From DASPSR01 sp035498715 (lineage in GTDB: Bacteria; Nitrospirota; UBA9217), in the NCBI GenBank assembly GCA_035498715.1, contig DATJZV010000026.1, positions 77,062 to 141,061 on the forward strand: DNA of 64,000 nt, read 5' to 3'. Numbering within the stretch: the first letter of the stretch is position 1; the number at the start of each line of letters is the position of its first letter. Below are positions 45,441-54,177 of this stretch, piece after piece. The translations under genes and the position numbers were made by a program. Under the pieces are notes generated by a model. That model was not told the DNA's origin. It was given only the letters and a program-made list of their open reading frames with translations, and ran no database searches.

Positions 45441-45938
45441 ATGAAGAACAAATACCGCTGGGTGTTATCGATCATGGGCATTGTCCTGCTCCTGGACCAG
45501 TGCACAAAGCATTTTGTTGATACGCATATCCAGAGACATGAGATCATCGCGATCATCCCAGGTTTCTTCAATCTCACGAACGTGAGGAATCCGGGGGCCG
45601 CGTTCGGCATTCTATCGGGGATGCACGGAGTGTGGCGAAGCGTGTTTTTTATCTCGGTAACGCTCACGGCACTGCTCGTGATTGCCGTCCTTATATGGAA
45701 GACGCATGAGCGTCTGCTCGTATTCGCGTTCTCACTCATTGCCGGGGGGGCGATTGGGAACGTGATCGACCGCGTGCGATACGGAGAAGTGGTCGATTTC
45801 ATCCAGTGGTACGTGAAATCGTACTACTGGCCGTCATTCAACGTGGCGGATTCTGCCATTTCCATCGGCGTGGGACTTTTGGCTATTGATATGATTTTTT
45901 GGAAGAAACCAGAACCCGGAGAAAGTACAAAATCCTAA
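45441..45938 (+). CDS. lspA: Lipoprotein signal peptidase (signal peptidase II)
   Basis: 165 residues with four membrane helices. LLDQCTKHFVDT, FFNLTNVRNPGAAFGIL, GGAIGNVIDRVRYGEVVDFIQW and FNVADSAISIGVGLL contain all conserved blocks, including the two catalytic Asp residues (VIDR and VADS). It removes the signal peptide of prolipoproteins after Lgt has lipidated the cysteine; lgt is the next gene. GGAG precedes the ATG by six bases. Confidence 0.96.
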   Translation: MKNKYRWVLSIMGIVLLLDQCTKHFVDTHIQRHEIIAIIPGFFNLTNVRNPGAAFGILSGMHGVWRSVFFISVTLTALLVIAVLIWKTHERLLVFAFSLIAGGAIGNVIDRVRYGEVVDFIQWYVKSYYWPSFNVADSAISIGVGLLAIDMIFWKKPEPGESTKS

Positions 45939-45990
45939 GATCGAAAACCCGGGTTCATTCGAAGTCCGAATGTACAAATAATTTAAATTT

Positions 45991-46021
45991 TGAAGTTCAT
46001 ATTTCTATATTTTGGAACTTC
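45991..46021. repeat. Inverted repeat GAAGTTC/GAACTTC
   Basis: Seven-base arms at 45992-45998 and 46015-46021 around an AT-rich loop, just before lgt. It resembles the element after glyA (13549-13576) in the opposite orientation. Confidence 0.3.
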
Positions 46022-46050
46022 GGATCCATTTTTTTCTCGGAAGGAAGATC

Positions 46051-46854
46051 ATGCATCCCATATTGTTCGAAATACCAAAAATTGAGATCGGCAACTGGAT
46101 CATCGGTCCCATCCCGATCAGGATGTACGGTCTCATGATCGGCATCGGGTTCCTCCTTGGCATCTATCTCGCCTCGCGCCGGGCGAAGAAGGAGGGACTT
46201 GATCAGGACCTGATTCTCGACATGGGCGTGTACCTGCTCCTTGCGGCCATCATCGGCTCGCGCGTGCTCTACGTGCTAACCACTCTGCAGGAGTTCACAA
46301 GGAACCCGCTTGATGCATTTGCTATCTGGAAGGGCGGGCTCGTGTTCTACGGAGGCCTTCTGGCAGCCGTGCCCGTCGGAATCTGGTATGTGAAGAAGCA
46401 TAGCCTGCCGGTTTGGAAGACGTCTGACATCATGGCACCGTACGTCGCGCTTGGGCACGCATTCGGCAGACTCGGCTGTTTTTTCGCCGGTTGCTGTTAC
46501 GGGGCGCCCTGTAGCGGCCCGTTCTGCATCACGTTCAACGACTCCCATTCTCTCGCCCCCCTCGGCGTTCCTCTTTTCCCCACCCAGCTTATGGAGTCGG
46601 GCGGAGAGTTCTTTGTCTTCGGGGCTCTTCTCATACTCCGACGATATAAGAGGTTCGATGGCCAGCTGTTCTGGCTCTACTCGATTTTCTACGCTGTACT
46701 CCGGTTTTCCGTCGAGTTCTTCCGTGGCGATGCAGTGCGGGGCCTTTACTTCGGCGGCCTGATCTCGACCTCGCAGATCATAGCGGTGCTTATGTTCGGA
46801 TTTTCTCTGTTCATGTTCTGGAAACTCGGGAAGGCAGAGAAGGAGACAACGTGA
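46051..46854 (+). CDS. lgt: Prolipoprotein diacylglyceryl transferase
   Basis: 267 residues from MHPILFEIPKIEIGNWIIGPIPIRMYGLM, seven membrane helices. GGLVFYGGLLAAVPVGI and the signature HAFGRLGCFFAGCCYGAPC are diagnostic of Lgt, which moves diacylglycerol from phosphatidylglycerol to the lipobox Cys. GGAAGGAAG precedes the ATG at 46051. It stands directly after lspA, so the two lipoprotein-processing enzymes are made together; many lipobox proteins in this window would be their substrates. Confidence 0.96.
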   Translation: MHPILFEIPKIEIGNWIIGPIPIRMYGLMIGIGFLLGIYLASRRAKKEGLDQDLILDMGVYLLLAAIIGSRVLYVLTTLQEFTRNPLDAFAIWKGGLVFYGGLLAAVPVGIWYVKKHSLPVWKTSDIMAPYVALGHAFGRLGCFFAGCCYGAPCSGPFCITFNDSHSLAPLGVPLFPTQLMESGGEFFVFGALLILRRYKRFDGQLFWLYSIFYAVLRFSVEFFRGDAVRGLYFGGLISTSQIIAVLMFGFSLFMFWKLGKAEKETT

Positions 46855-46953
46855 TGAAGCAAGTGTCGGCCATAGATTAAACAGAGGTCCTGAAAAAAAT
46901 CTGTGAAATCTGTAAAATCTATGGATACGTTTGAGGTATTAGCTCGCCATTCC

Positions 46954-47898
46954 ATGCCATCAACAACCCTCACGGTCACCCAGAAACACGTCGGAAAGCG
47001 CCTTGACATCTTCATCGCGCACTACGAGCCACACATCTCCCGCAACCGCATCCAGACGATGATCAAGGATGGACTTGCTCTTGTGAATGGCAGGGCCGAA
47101 AAGCCAGGGTATAAGGTCAAGCTCGGTGAGACCCTTACGCTCGACCTGCCGGAGAAGAAGGAATTCGAGGTCCTGCCTGAGCCCATTCCGCTCTCCGTTA
47201 TCTATGAAGATCCCCATATCATCGTGTTGAATAAGCCGCCAGGCATCGTGGTGCATCCGGCGCCCGGGAATTACACCGGCACGCTCGTGAATGCGCTCCT
47301 ATACCATTACGGAAGCTTACCCTCTTCCGGGCCGGGCACGCGCGGAAGCGAGCGGGAACGCGCTGGCATAATACACCGCCTGGATAAAGACACTTCCGGC
47401 GTGATGGTGGTGGCGAGGACACAGGAGGCCCTCCGTTCCCTGTCGGCCCAGTTCAAGAATCGCACGGTGAAAAAACGCTATCTTGCCCTTGTCGTCGGGG
47501 TGATCAAGAAAGGCTCGGGCACCATCGAGGCCGGACTCGGCAGGCACGTGAAGGATCGCAAGAAGATCAGTGTATACACTCACAAAGCACGGGAGGCCGT
47601 CACGCTCTATACGGTCAAGGAGCGGTTCAGGAGAGCGACTCTTATCGCGGTCGAAATCAAGACTGGTCGCACTCACCAGATCCGTGTGCATATGGCGCAT
47701 ATCGGCCATCCCATTCTCGGTGACAGCGTATACGGTGGAGCCAAGGCATCGAAGTTCAACGACAGCCAGGTTGCACGTCAGATGCTCCACGCCGAATCGC
47801 TCTCCATTCTCCACCCTGAGACAGGCCATCCGATAACCTTTACAACTCCTCCGCCCAGTGATATGGTGCAAATCATAGAAAAATTGCGCATTATATAA
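46954..47898 (+). CDS. rluD: 23S rRNA pseudouridine synthase, RluD type
   Basis: About 314 residues. An S4 RNA-binding domain (VGKRLDIFIAHYEPHISRNRIQTMIKDGLALVNGRAEKPGYKVKLGE) precedes the pseudouridine synthase core with VIYEDPHIIVLNKPPGIVVHP, HRLDKDTSGVMVVAR (catalytic Asp), GRTHQIRVHMAHIGHPILGD and LHAESLSILHPETG. RluD modifies helix 69 of 23S rRNA. The start is uncertain: ATG 46921 and ATG 46954 are both in frame; the later one gives the usual length. Confidence 0.92.
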   Translation: MPSTTLTVTQKHVGKRLDIFIAHYEPHISRNRIQTMIKDGLALVNGRAEKPGYKVKLGETLTLDLPEKKEFEVLPEPIPLSVIYEDPHIIVLNKPPGIVVHPAPGNYTGTLVNALLYHYGSLPSSGPGTRGSERERAGIIHRLDKDTSGVMVVARTQEALRSLSAQFKNRTVKKRYLALVVGVIKKGSGTIEAGLGRHVKDRKKISVYTHKAREAVTLYTVKERFRRATLIAVEIKTGRTHQIRVHMAHIGHPILGDSVYGGAKASKFNDSQVARQMLHAESLSILHPETGHPITFTTPPPSDMVQIIEKLRII

Positions 47899-48032
47899 AG
47901 GGTGAAGGCTTAGCAGAATAAATGTGCAACAAAGTGCAGCCCGGCCTTTATTTTCTCCGACTGCGAGCTATAGTTTTGTAGGTATAATTCGATAAGAACT
48001 TAGGATTATTGTGTTGCAAGGATAAAGGGAAG

Positions 48033-49016
48033 ATGCGAAAAAAAATATTATTATCTCAAGTAGTCGCGATATTTTCCTTATTCGTGGCTATGGGCCTTTT
48101 TCATGAAACATGTATTAGCGATGCCCAGGAAAAAGCTGCTCAGCAGGTGCGGGAATCAGAATTGACCATTGTAAAATATGGGTCCGTGTCGGTGAAAAGT
48201 TTGATTCCCGATGTGAAAGTTTTCATTGACGACGTTTACAAAGGCGCGGCAGAGAACACCTTAGAAAACGTGATTGTCGGAGACCATGTCATATCCTGCC
48301 GCGCTGAGAACAAGACAGTTTCCGGTACTTTTACCGTGAAAAAGAACGAGACGTTGCGGCTGGAGGCGCGATTTGAAGAGGGGAAGCTTCTAGCCATTAC
48401 GTTGCCCGAAAAAGCAGAACAGAATGAGGTTGAAAAGAAGAAAAAGGCCGAGCATGTGCGGCAGGAAAAACCGAAAAAGCCTGTTCCGGTCGTTCAGGTG
48501 ATACGGGAGGAGCCGAAAGATCCGAAGGAAGAGTGGCGTAAACTGCACCTCACTCCCATGCAGATTCATTTTGAGGTCACTCCATCACAGGAGATTCAGA
48601 TCGGCCATAAAGCAAACCAGGCCGTGATCAGCAAATATTCAGAGAACAAAACCCTGACCGGCAGGTATTATAGGACGAAACAGAATGTCCTATTGTGCGA
48701 TGCCGGTCCCTGTGAGATGGGGTGGTCAGCTACCTTCCTCTATACGGACGAGGCAGGCAAGAACGATGCATTTCTCCTGAACTGGAAGGAAATCGTGTTT
48801 AATGGTATTACCCCTGCCGGCACAAACAAGAGGGTGCTAGAGTGGTGTCTGGACGGAATCTGCAGAAAGCTTGAAGATATAAGCGCCGCCGATACTGAAC
48901 AGGAACAGGAAATGGGAAGATATAAATTAAAGTGGACAAAAACCTCGGTCATCATCAGGCGTGCGGATGTTATGATTGAAATTGTTGCTGCGGGCAAATC
49001 ACTCTCTGATTATTAA
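48033..49016 (+). CDS. PEGA-domain exported protein of unknown function
   Basis: About 327 residues. A signal peptide or anchor (ILLSQVVAIFSLFVAMGLF) is followed by a PEGA domain (SVSVKSLIPDVKVFIDDVYKGAAEN..VGDHVISCRAENKTVSGTFTV), then a Lys/Glu/Pro-rich linker (about 120-165) and a C-terminal domain with four Cys, including LLCDAGPCEMGW and EWCLDGICRKLED, which I do not recognise. PEGA domains are found in cell-envelope proteins. The CxxxC pair spacing suggests disulfides. A terminator follows. Single gene. Confidence 0.7.
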   Translation: MRKKILLSQVVAIFSLFVAMGLFHETCISDAQEKAAQQVRESELTIVKYGSVSVKSLIPDVKVFIDDVYKGAAENTLENVIVGDHVISCRAENKTVSGTFTVKKNETLRLEARFEEGKLLAITLPEKAEQNEVEKKKKAEHVRQEKPKKPVPVVQVIREEPKDPKEEWRKLHLTPMQIHFEVTPSQEIQIGHKANQAVISKYSENKTLTGRYYRTKQNVLLCDAGPCEMGWSATFLYTDEAGKNDAFLLNWKEIVFNGITPAGTNKRVLEWCLDGICRKLEDISAADTEQEQEMGRYKLKWTKTSVIIRRADVMIEIVAAGKSLSDY

Positions 49017-49043
49017 CGAGTGTTTCTGTAAGCAGCACAAAGG

Positions 49044-49085
49044 AATCCTCCCTCGCAGGCGATTAGAGGGGGGATTTTGTTTTTC
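49044..49085 (+). terminator. Intrinsic terminator after the PEGA gene
   Basis: AATCCTCCCTC (49044-49054) pairs with GAGGGGGGATT (49066-49076), with one wobble pair, and is followed by TTGTTTTTC. It lies between convergent genes. Confidence 0.8.
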
Positions 49086-49091
49086 GGGCAT

Positions 49092-50156
49092 TCATAGCTT
49101 GTCAGGAATAGAAGGCGCGGCCCTGAGCTGGCCGCAGGCAGCGTGGATGTCTTTTCCGCGGCTATTCCTGACCACGGTTATGCATCCATGATTAAGCAGA
49201 AAGTCCCTAAATGAATACACCCGTTCCTTGTCCGGGCGTTCGAACGCGCTACCCGGGAACGGATTGAACATCAGGATGTTAATCATGCACGGCAGCCCTT
49301 CGAGAAGGTCCTTGAGCCGTTTCGCGTCTTCGAAGGAATCGTTTACGCCCCTGAACAGCACATATTCGATCGTCACGGTGTTGCCGGTAGACTTGCAGTA
49401 ATAATGAAGAGCCTGCATCAGGCGCGTTAGGGGATAAATCTTGTTTACCGGCATGATCCGGTCCCGTAGTTCGTCTGTGGTCGCGTTTAATGAGACAGCG
49501 AGGCTCGCAACCATCTCTCTATCATCGGCCATCCGCTCTATCATCGGAGCAAGACCGCATGTGGAGACCGTCACTTTTTTATTCGAAAAGCCCATCCCAT
49601 TGCGGTCTGTCACGGTCTGGACAAAAGTGCTGACCGCATCGTAGTTTCTGAGCGGTTCCCCGGTTCCCATGAGTACGATATTCGTGATCGCGCCGGCCGC
49701 GATCGCGTGGGCCGCGAAGACCTGGTTCACGATCTCGGCAGCCGTAAGGTTCCGTACCAGCCCGCCTGAGCCCGTACGGCAGAAGCCGCAGCCCGATGCA
49801 CAGCCCACTTGAGTAGAAACGCAGAGTGTTATCCTGCCCGGCCCAGGAATGAGCACACCTTCCACGGTGTCGCCGTCACCGAGGTGATACAGAAGCTTCT
49901 CAGTCCCGTCCTCTGATGCAATCCTCTGCGCGATCGAAAGCTTGGAGATGGTGCAATGCCTCTTGAGCTGCTCCCGGAACGGCCTGTTCAAATCGGCCAT
50001 GGAATCGAAATCCTCCATCTTCCTCCGATACAGCCATATTGCCACCCGCAGTCCCTGTCCCGGTTTCTGGTCAAGCTTCTCCGTGCAGTATTGGTCTATC
50101 ACTCGCGGTGTAAGTCCCTTGAGATCGATGAGATATTTTTCGGTGGGTTCGTGCAT
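49092..50156 (-). CDS. rlmN: Dual-specificity RNA methyltransferase RlmN
   Basis: About 354 residues from MHEPTEKYLIDLKGLTPRV; two further in-frame starts lie upstream (50177, 50255). The radical SAM loop is CASGCGFCRTG (CxxxCxxC), preceded by LCVSTQVG; NIVLMGTGEPLRNYD, SLAVSLNAT and the C-terminal AACGQLRA with the second catalytic Cys are all present. The enzyme makes m2A2503 in 23S rRNA and m2A37 in some tRNAs. Divergent from dtd. Confidence 0.93.
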   Translation of the reverse strand: MHEPTEKYLIDLKGLTPRVIDQYCTEKLDQKPGQGLRVAIWLYRRKMEDFDSMADLNRPFREQLKRHCTISKLSIAQRIASEDGTEKLLYHLGDGDTVEGVLIPGPGRITLCVSTQVGCASGCGFCRTGSGGLVRNLTAAEIVNQVFAAHAIAAGAITNIVLMGTGEPLRNYDAVSTFVQTVTDRNGMGFSNKKVTVSTCGLAPMIERMADDREMVASLAVSLNATTDELRDRIMPVNKIYPLTRLMQALHYYCKSTGNTVTIEYVLFRGVNDSFEDAKRLKDLLEGLPCMINILMFNPFPGSAFERPDKERVYSFRDFLLNHGCITVVRNSRGKDIHAACGQLRAAPSIPDKL

Positions 50157-50234
50157 CGTGTATAACGCATCCTGCATCACGCATAAATTGTAAGCCCTCT
50201 GTGAGAATAATGCAATAAAATTTGAGGAAAGAAT

Positions 50235-50263
50235 TTGACAGGTTAGCCGTGTCATGCTATCTA
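50235..50263 (+). promoter_or_regulatory. Sigma-70 promoter directly before dtd
   Basis: Perfect TTGACA (50235-50240), 17-base spacer, TATCTA (50258-50263). Transcription would begin near 50270, two bases before the ATG of dtd at 50272, so the mRNA would be essentially leaderless. On the minus strand the same region should hold the rlmN promoter. Confidence 0.7.
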
Positions 50264-50271
50264 TAGTGGCT

Positions 50272-50715
50272 ATGAAGGCGCTGCTTCAAAGGGTCTCATC
50301 GGCCAGAGTTGAGATTGACGGAAGGTCTGTCGGTGAGATAGAAAATGGCATGCTCGTTTTTCTTTGTGCGGTTAAGGGCGATACGGACAGAGACCTCGAA
50401 TATATCGTCAAAAAGGTCTCGAAGCTCAGAATCTTCGGGGACGACTATGGAAAGATGAACCTGTCGATCATGGATATCAAGGGTCAGGTGCTCGTGGTTT
50501 CACAATTTACGCTTGCAGCGTCGACGCGCAAAGGAAACCGGCCGTCCTTTGATGCCGTGGAAGCCCCCGAACGGGCCAGGTCCCTATGCGATACGTTCAT
50601 CTCGAATCTCCGGCAGGCCGGACTTTACGTTCAGACCGGAGTGTTCGCGGAGTCAATGGCCGTCTCTCTGACTAACGATGGGCCAGTGACTATACTCATT
50701 GATTCGCGCGAATGA
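50272..50715 (+). CDS. dtd: D-aminoacyl-tRNA deacylase
   Basis: 147 residues from MKALLQRVSSARVEIDGRSVGEI. SQFTLAASTRKGNRPSFD holds the SQxTL motif with the active-site Thr, and NDGPVTILIDSRE the NxGPVT motif. Dtd hydrolyses D-amino acids (and glycine from tRNA-Ala) off mischarged tRNA. The start is set by alignment with the invariant MKALLQRV; an ATG six codons earlier lies inside the promoter -10 region. Confidence 0.96.
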   Translation: MKALLQRVSSARVEIDGRSVGEIENGMLVFLCAVKGDTDRDLEYIVKKVSKLRIFGDDYGKMNLSIMDIKGQVLVVSQFTLAASTRKGNRPSFDAVEAPERARSLCDTFISNLRQAGLYVQTGVFAESMAVSLTNDGPVTILIDSRE

Positions 50716-50758
50716 TAGATGAGGAAACAAAACTGTAAATCCGATCAATTAGGCATCT

Positions 50759-51613
50759 ATGCGACTTCCCAAGGTTACGATCGCCTATTTTTTGCTTTTT
50801 CCGCTCTTCCTGTTTCTCTCGGGATGCGGTTCTCTCTTTTTTTATCCCAAGAAGCAGCTGTATGATAATCCGGTAGCCCGGCAGTTTTCTCCCGAGGATA
50901 TCTATTTCAAGACTTCCGATGGGCTCACTCTGAATGGCTGGTTTTTCCAGGCAGCGAATGCGGAGGCGCGCGCAACCGTCCTCGTACTTCACGGTAATGC
51001 GGAGAACCTGAGCACGCACGTGAACAGCGTCCTGTGGCTGGTCAGGAAAGGTTTCAACCTGTTCATCTTCGACTACCGCGGGTATGGAAAGTCCCAAGGC
51101 AGCCCCGACATAAAAGGCGTACACCTGGACGCGGAAGCGGCGCTTAAGACCGTTCTGTCTCTGCCCCAGGTGGACAAGGAGCAGATTATCGTTCTCGGCC
51201 AGAGCATTGGCGGGGCGATCGCGGTCTACACAGTGGCGCACACTCCCTATAAGGACAGGATCGCCGCGCTGGTGATTGAAAGCACGTTTTCCAGTTACCG
51301 CCTCATCGCGCGCGAGAAGCTCGCGCAGGTCTTCATCACCTGGCCGTTCCAGTATCCGCTGTCGTACCTTGTAAGCGACGCCTATAGTCCGATCCGATGG
51401 ATTCGGGAGGTTTCGTACGTGCCGGTTTTGATCATTCATGGCGACCAGGACCCCGTGGTCCCGATGCATCATGGGCAAATGCTCTACGAAGCAGCCCGAG
51501 ATCCCAAAGAGTTTTGGGAAACAACCGCGCCGGGGCATGTCACATCGTTTGCGGACGCAGGTGTCAGGGATAAACTCGTCCGCTATCTTACCGCACAGCT
51601 TCAGAAGATGTGA
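50759..51613 (+). CDS. Alpha/beta hydrolase lipoprotein
   Basis: 284 residues. The N-terminal YFLLFPLFLFLSGCGSLFFYP is a lipoprotein signal with lipobox LSGC. The hydrolase fold shows VLVLHGNAENLSTHV (oxyanion), FDYRGYGKSQG, the nucleophile elbow GQSIGGAIA, the Asp in IIHGDQDPVVP and the His in APGHVTSF. This is the membrane-anchored 'serine aminopeptidase-like/BEM46-type' hydrolase group; substrate unknown. It lies 43 bases after dtd and may share its transcript. Confidence 0.9.
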   Translation: MRLPKVTIAYFLLFPLFLFLSGCGSLFFYPKKQLYDNPVARQFSPEDIYFKTSDGLTLNGWFFQAANAEARATVLVLHGNAENLSTHVNSVLWLVRKGFNLFIFDYRGYGKSQGSPDIKGVHLDAEAALKTVLSLPQVDKEQIIVLGQSIGGAIAVYTVAHTPYKDRIAALVIESTFSSYRLIAREKLAQVFITWPFQYPLSYLVSDAYSPIRWIREVSYVPVLIIHGDQDPVVPMHHGQMLYEAARDPKEFWETTAPGHVTSFADAGVRDKLVRYLTAQLQKM

Positions 51614-51657
51614 CAAGCATCACAACAAGAGAAATCTCCTGTACACAGTCTTTAGGG

Positions 51658-51686
51658 TTGACAAAAATAAAAAAGTAGGCTTTAAT
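51658..51686 (+). promoter_or_regulatory. Sigma-70 promoter of the DUF3015-DUF4105 unit
   Basis: Perfect TTGACA (51658-51663), 17-base spacer, TTTAAT (51681-51686). Transcription would start near 51693, giving a leader of about 35 bases with AAGGAGGG before the start codon. Confidence 0.8.
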
Positions 51687-51727
51687 AAGAATCATCGTTT
51701 CAAAAAATATTAAACAAGGAGGGTCTC

Positions 51728-52219
51728 ATGAAAAAGCTTTTGGCAGTTACAGTAGTGTCAGTTCTATTCGTGTTTGTCGTCAGCTCAGCGTTTGCTGCAG
51801 CTGCAAGTGGTACGGCACGGCAGAATGTCGGATGCGGCCTCGGAACAATGCTCTTCCAGAACAATGCCGACCAATCATCTCTGCTCCAGGCGTTTCAGGC
51901 CACGACAAACGGTACATTCGGCACCCAGACCTTCGGTCTTACCTCAGGTACCTCTGAGTGTAAGCAGCCTGTCAAATTTGTGAGCAATGAGCGGATGAAC
52001 GAGTTCGTTGTTGCCAACATGGACAACCTGGCGAAGGATATCGCCATGGGCCACGGCGAAACGCTCGATGCTTTTGCGGACTTGATGCAGGTCCCTTCCG
52101 ATAAACGCCCCGAGTTCTATAAGAAACTTCAGTCCAGCTTCGCCAAGATCTTCACCTCCGAGGATGTGGTTCTTGCGAACGTCGTAGATAACGTGGCCAC
52201 TGTCTCTTCCTCGAATTAA
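51728..52219 (+). CDS. DUF3015 exported protein
   Basis: 163 residues. A signal peptide (KKLLAVTVVSVLFVFVVSSAFA) is cut before AAASG. The mature part has the DUF3015 features: NVGCGLGTMLF, a threonine/glycine-rich QATTNGTFGTQTFGLTSGTSEC, and a helical FVVANMDNLAKDIAMGHGETLDAFADLM. Two Cys may form a disulfide. The function is unknown; the family is often found next to DUF4105 proteins, as here, where the next start codon is two bases after the stop. Its own promoter and strong ribosome site suggest high expression. Confidence 0.85.
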   Translation: MKKLLAVTVVSVLFVFVVSSAFAAAASGTARQNVGCGLGTMLFQNNADQSSLLQAFQATTNGTFGTQTFGLTSGTSECKQPVKFVSNERMNEFVVANMDNLAKDIAMGHGETLDAFADLMQVPSDKRPEFYKKLQSSFAKIFTSEDVVLANVVDNVATVSSSN

Positions 52220-52221
52220 TC

Positions 52222-54177
52222 ATGCGCTTTACAGTATTCCGGGGTACCATGGTATACGGGACGCATAGTCCCGTATACTTTTTTTTTGTTATCATTTCAT
52301 TTATTTTCTTCCTTTTTCCGGCCTGCCCGTCTCCAGCGGCAGACGACAGCTATCTTAATGCACTGCTTGAGTCTGCAAGAGAAAAGCGCCTGTCCGAAGA
52401 CCGCTATTGGGAAATCCTTGTCCACTATAAGCGTCACGGTTTAGGCAGGAAGAGCCTTATCGATGATCCCAAATTTTTTCTTGCTCCTGATGGGAAGCTG
52501 AATCCTGCAACCGAGCTCGAAGCAACTATCAGGGGCTTTTTCCAGCAGGAAAAGGGCGATCAGGAACATCCCCGCTGCCGATTCGTTGCGCGTTATGCCT
52601 GGCTCAAGGAAAAATTGGATATCGACGAGCTCAGGCTTCCACCCGTGGCCTGTAAAGAATTTAACGAGGCGCTCGCGAGGGTAAATCCTCACTCGGCGGC
52701 GCTTATCTTTCCCGCGACCCTCAATAACAGCCCCGCCTCCATGTTCGGCCATACCCTGATAAGAATAGACAGCGAGAACCAGAACGATCTATTGTCCTAT
52801 GCGGTCACGTACGCTGCGGTGACCACTGACTCGAATGGTTTTCTCTATGCCTTCAAGGGAATATTCGGCTATTACCGCGGATATTTCTCTATCCTTCCTT
52901 ATTATGAAAAAGTAGCAGAGTACAGCAACATCGAGCACCGCGACATATGGGAATATCAACTTAACTTGACCGAAGAAGAGGTCCGCAGGCTGGTCATGCA
53001 TGTCTGGGAAGTCAGGGACATCTATTCAGACTATTATTTTTTTGATGAGAATTGTTCCTTTGATCTGTTGCTTCTCCTGGAAGTTGCCCGGCCGTCGCTC
53101 CATTTGACAGACGCATTCTGGGACAACAAAGTTCAGTTCTGGGTCATCCCGGTGGACACCATACGGGTCATTAAGGAGAGTGGTCTGATTACCCGGGAGA
53201 AATACCGTCCCTCCCAGGCCACTCGTATCCTTGCCATTGCGTCACGAATGAAAAGTGAGGACCAGAAGGTAGCGCTCGATGTTGTGAACAAAAAGACTTT
53301 GCCGCAGGCGGTAATGGCAATGGAGGCAGCTCCGGAAGAAAAGATGAAGATCCTGGATTTGACGGCGGAACTTCTCCAGTACAAATATGCACGCAAACAA
53401 CTAGAAAAAGAGGAGTACCTTAAACAGTTCCTGCCAACGCTGAATGCCCGGAGCACACTCGGAAACCAGTCCGCAGACGTTTACGCCATTACGCCCCCAG
53501 TCCCACCCGAGCAGGGCCATCTCCCGGGCAAACTCAGCCTTGGTGCAGGCTACCAGACTGATTCCTTCTTTACAGAGATAGGATGGCGTGCAGCATACCA
53601 CGACCTGCTCGACCCGGATGAGGGATATACCGAAGGGGCGCAGATAAATTTTTTCGATATAAGCGGGAGATACTATTACAAGGAAGATTCATTGAAGCTG
53701 CAGCGTCTTCGTTTTATAGACATCGTTTCACTTTCTCCTCGAGATGCTTTTTTTAAGCCCATTTCGTGGAAAGTGAACACAGGATTCGACCGGGAACTTT
53801 TCTCGGACGGGGAGGAACATCTCATTTACAGGGTAAACCCTGGCGGCGGCTTCTCTTACAAGAACGACCTCCTGGGGCTTTCGTATGTCATGATCGAAAC
53901 AGACCTGGAACTCAGCGGGGGCCTCAAGGACAATTATTCGCTCGGGTTCGGCGCCTCCGCGGGCATCATTAAAAAACTGACCGGTTCATGGAAAATCAAC
54001 CTTTCCGCGAAGAGCATGTACTATGAAGCAGGAGACGAACATCGCAGTATGAAGGCGTCCCTGGCACAAAATTTCAAGATCACGACGAACAACAGTATCA
54101 CCTTTTCTCTCTCCCGGGAAAAGACCTATGATTATTATCGGTCGGAACTGAATTTAAGCTGGAATATCTATTTTTAA
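52222..54177 (+). CDS. DUF4105 (Lnb periplasmic domain) exported protein with beta-barrel-like C-terminus
   Basis: Up to 651 residues; the start may be ATG 52222 or 52249. A hydrophobic VYFFFVIISFIFFLFPAC is a signal sequence with a lipobox-like FPAC. The DUF4105 domain (about 135-320) shows SAALIFPATLNNSPASMFGHTLIRID, VTYAAVTTDSNGFLYAFKGIFGYYRGYFSILPYYEKVAEY and YYFFDENCSFDLLLLLE with conserved His and Cys, typical of a cysteine-protease-like fold. The last 230 residues have alternating strands ending in aromatic residues (ELNLSWNIYF), like an outer-membrane barrel. A perfect terminator hairpin lies inside its first codons. Confidence 0.85.
   Translation: MRFTVFRGTMVYGTHSPVYFFFVIISFIFFLFPACPSPAADDSYLNALLESAREKRLSEDRYWEILVHYKRHGLGRKSLIDDPKFFLAPDGKLNPATELEATIRGFFQQEKGDQEHPRCRFVARYAWLKEKLDIDELRLPPVACKEFNEALARVNPHSAALIFPATLNNSPASMFGHTLIRIDSENQNDLLSYAVTYAAVTTDSNGFLYAFKGIFGYYRGYFSILPYYEKVAEYSNIEHRDIWEYQLNLTEEEVRRLVMHVWEVRDIYSDYYFFDENCSFDLLLLLEVARPSLHLTDAFWDNKVQFWVIPVDTIRVIKESGLITREKYRPSQATRILAIASRMKSEDQKVALDVVNKKTLPQAVMAMEAAPEEKMKILDLTAELLQYKYARKQLEKEEYLKQFLPTLNARSTLGNQSADVYAITPPVPPEQGHLPGKLSLGAGYQTDSFFTEIGWRAAYHDLLDPDEGYTEGAQINFFDISGRYYYKEDSLKLQRLRFIDIVSLSPRDAFFKPISWKVNTGFDRELFSDGEEHLIYRVNPGGGFSYKNDLLGLSYVMIETDLELSGGLKDNYSLGFGASAGIIKKLTGSWKINLSAKSMYYEAGDEHRSMKASLAQNFKITTNNSITFSLSREKTYDYYRSELNLSWNIYF
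52252..52287 (+). terminator. Perfect intrinsic terminator inside the DUF4105 5' codons
   Basis: GTATACGGGAC (52252-52262) and GTCCCGTATAC (52268-52278) form a perfect 11-base stem with loop GCATA, followed by nine T. It would end the DUF3015 transcript, yet it lies in the signal-peptide codons of the next gene, so expression of that gene needs read-through. Confidence 0.85.
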
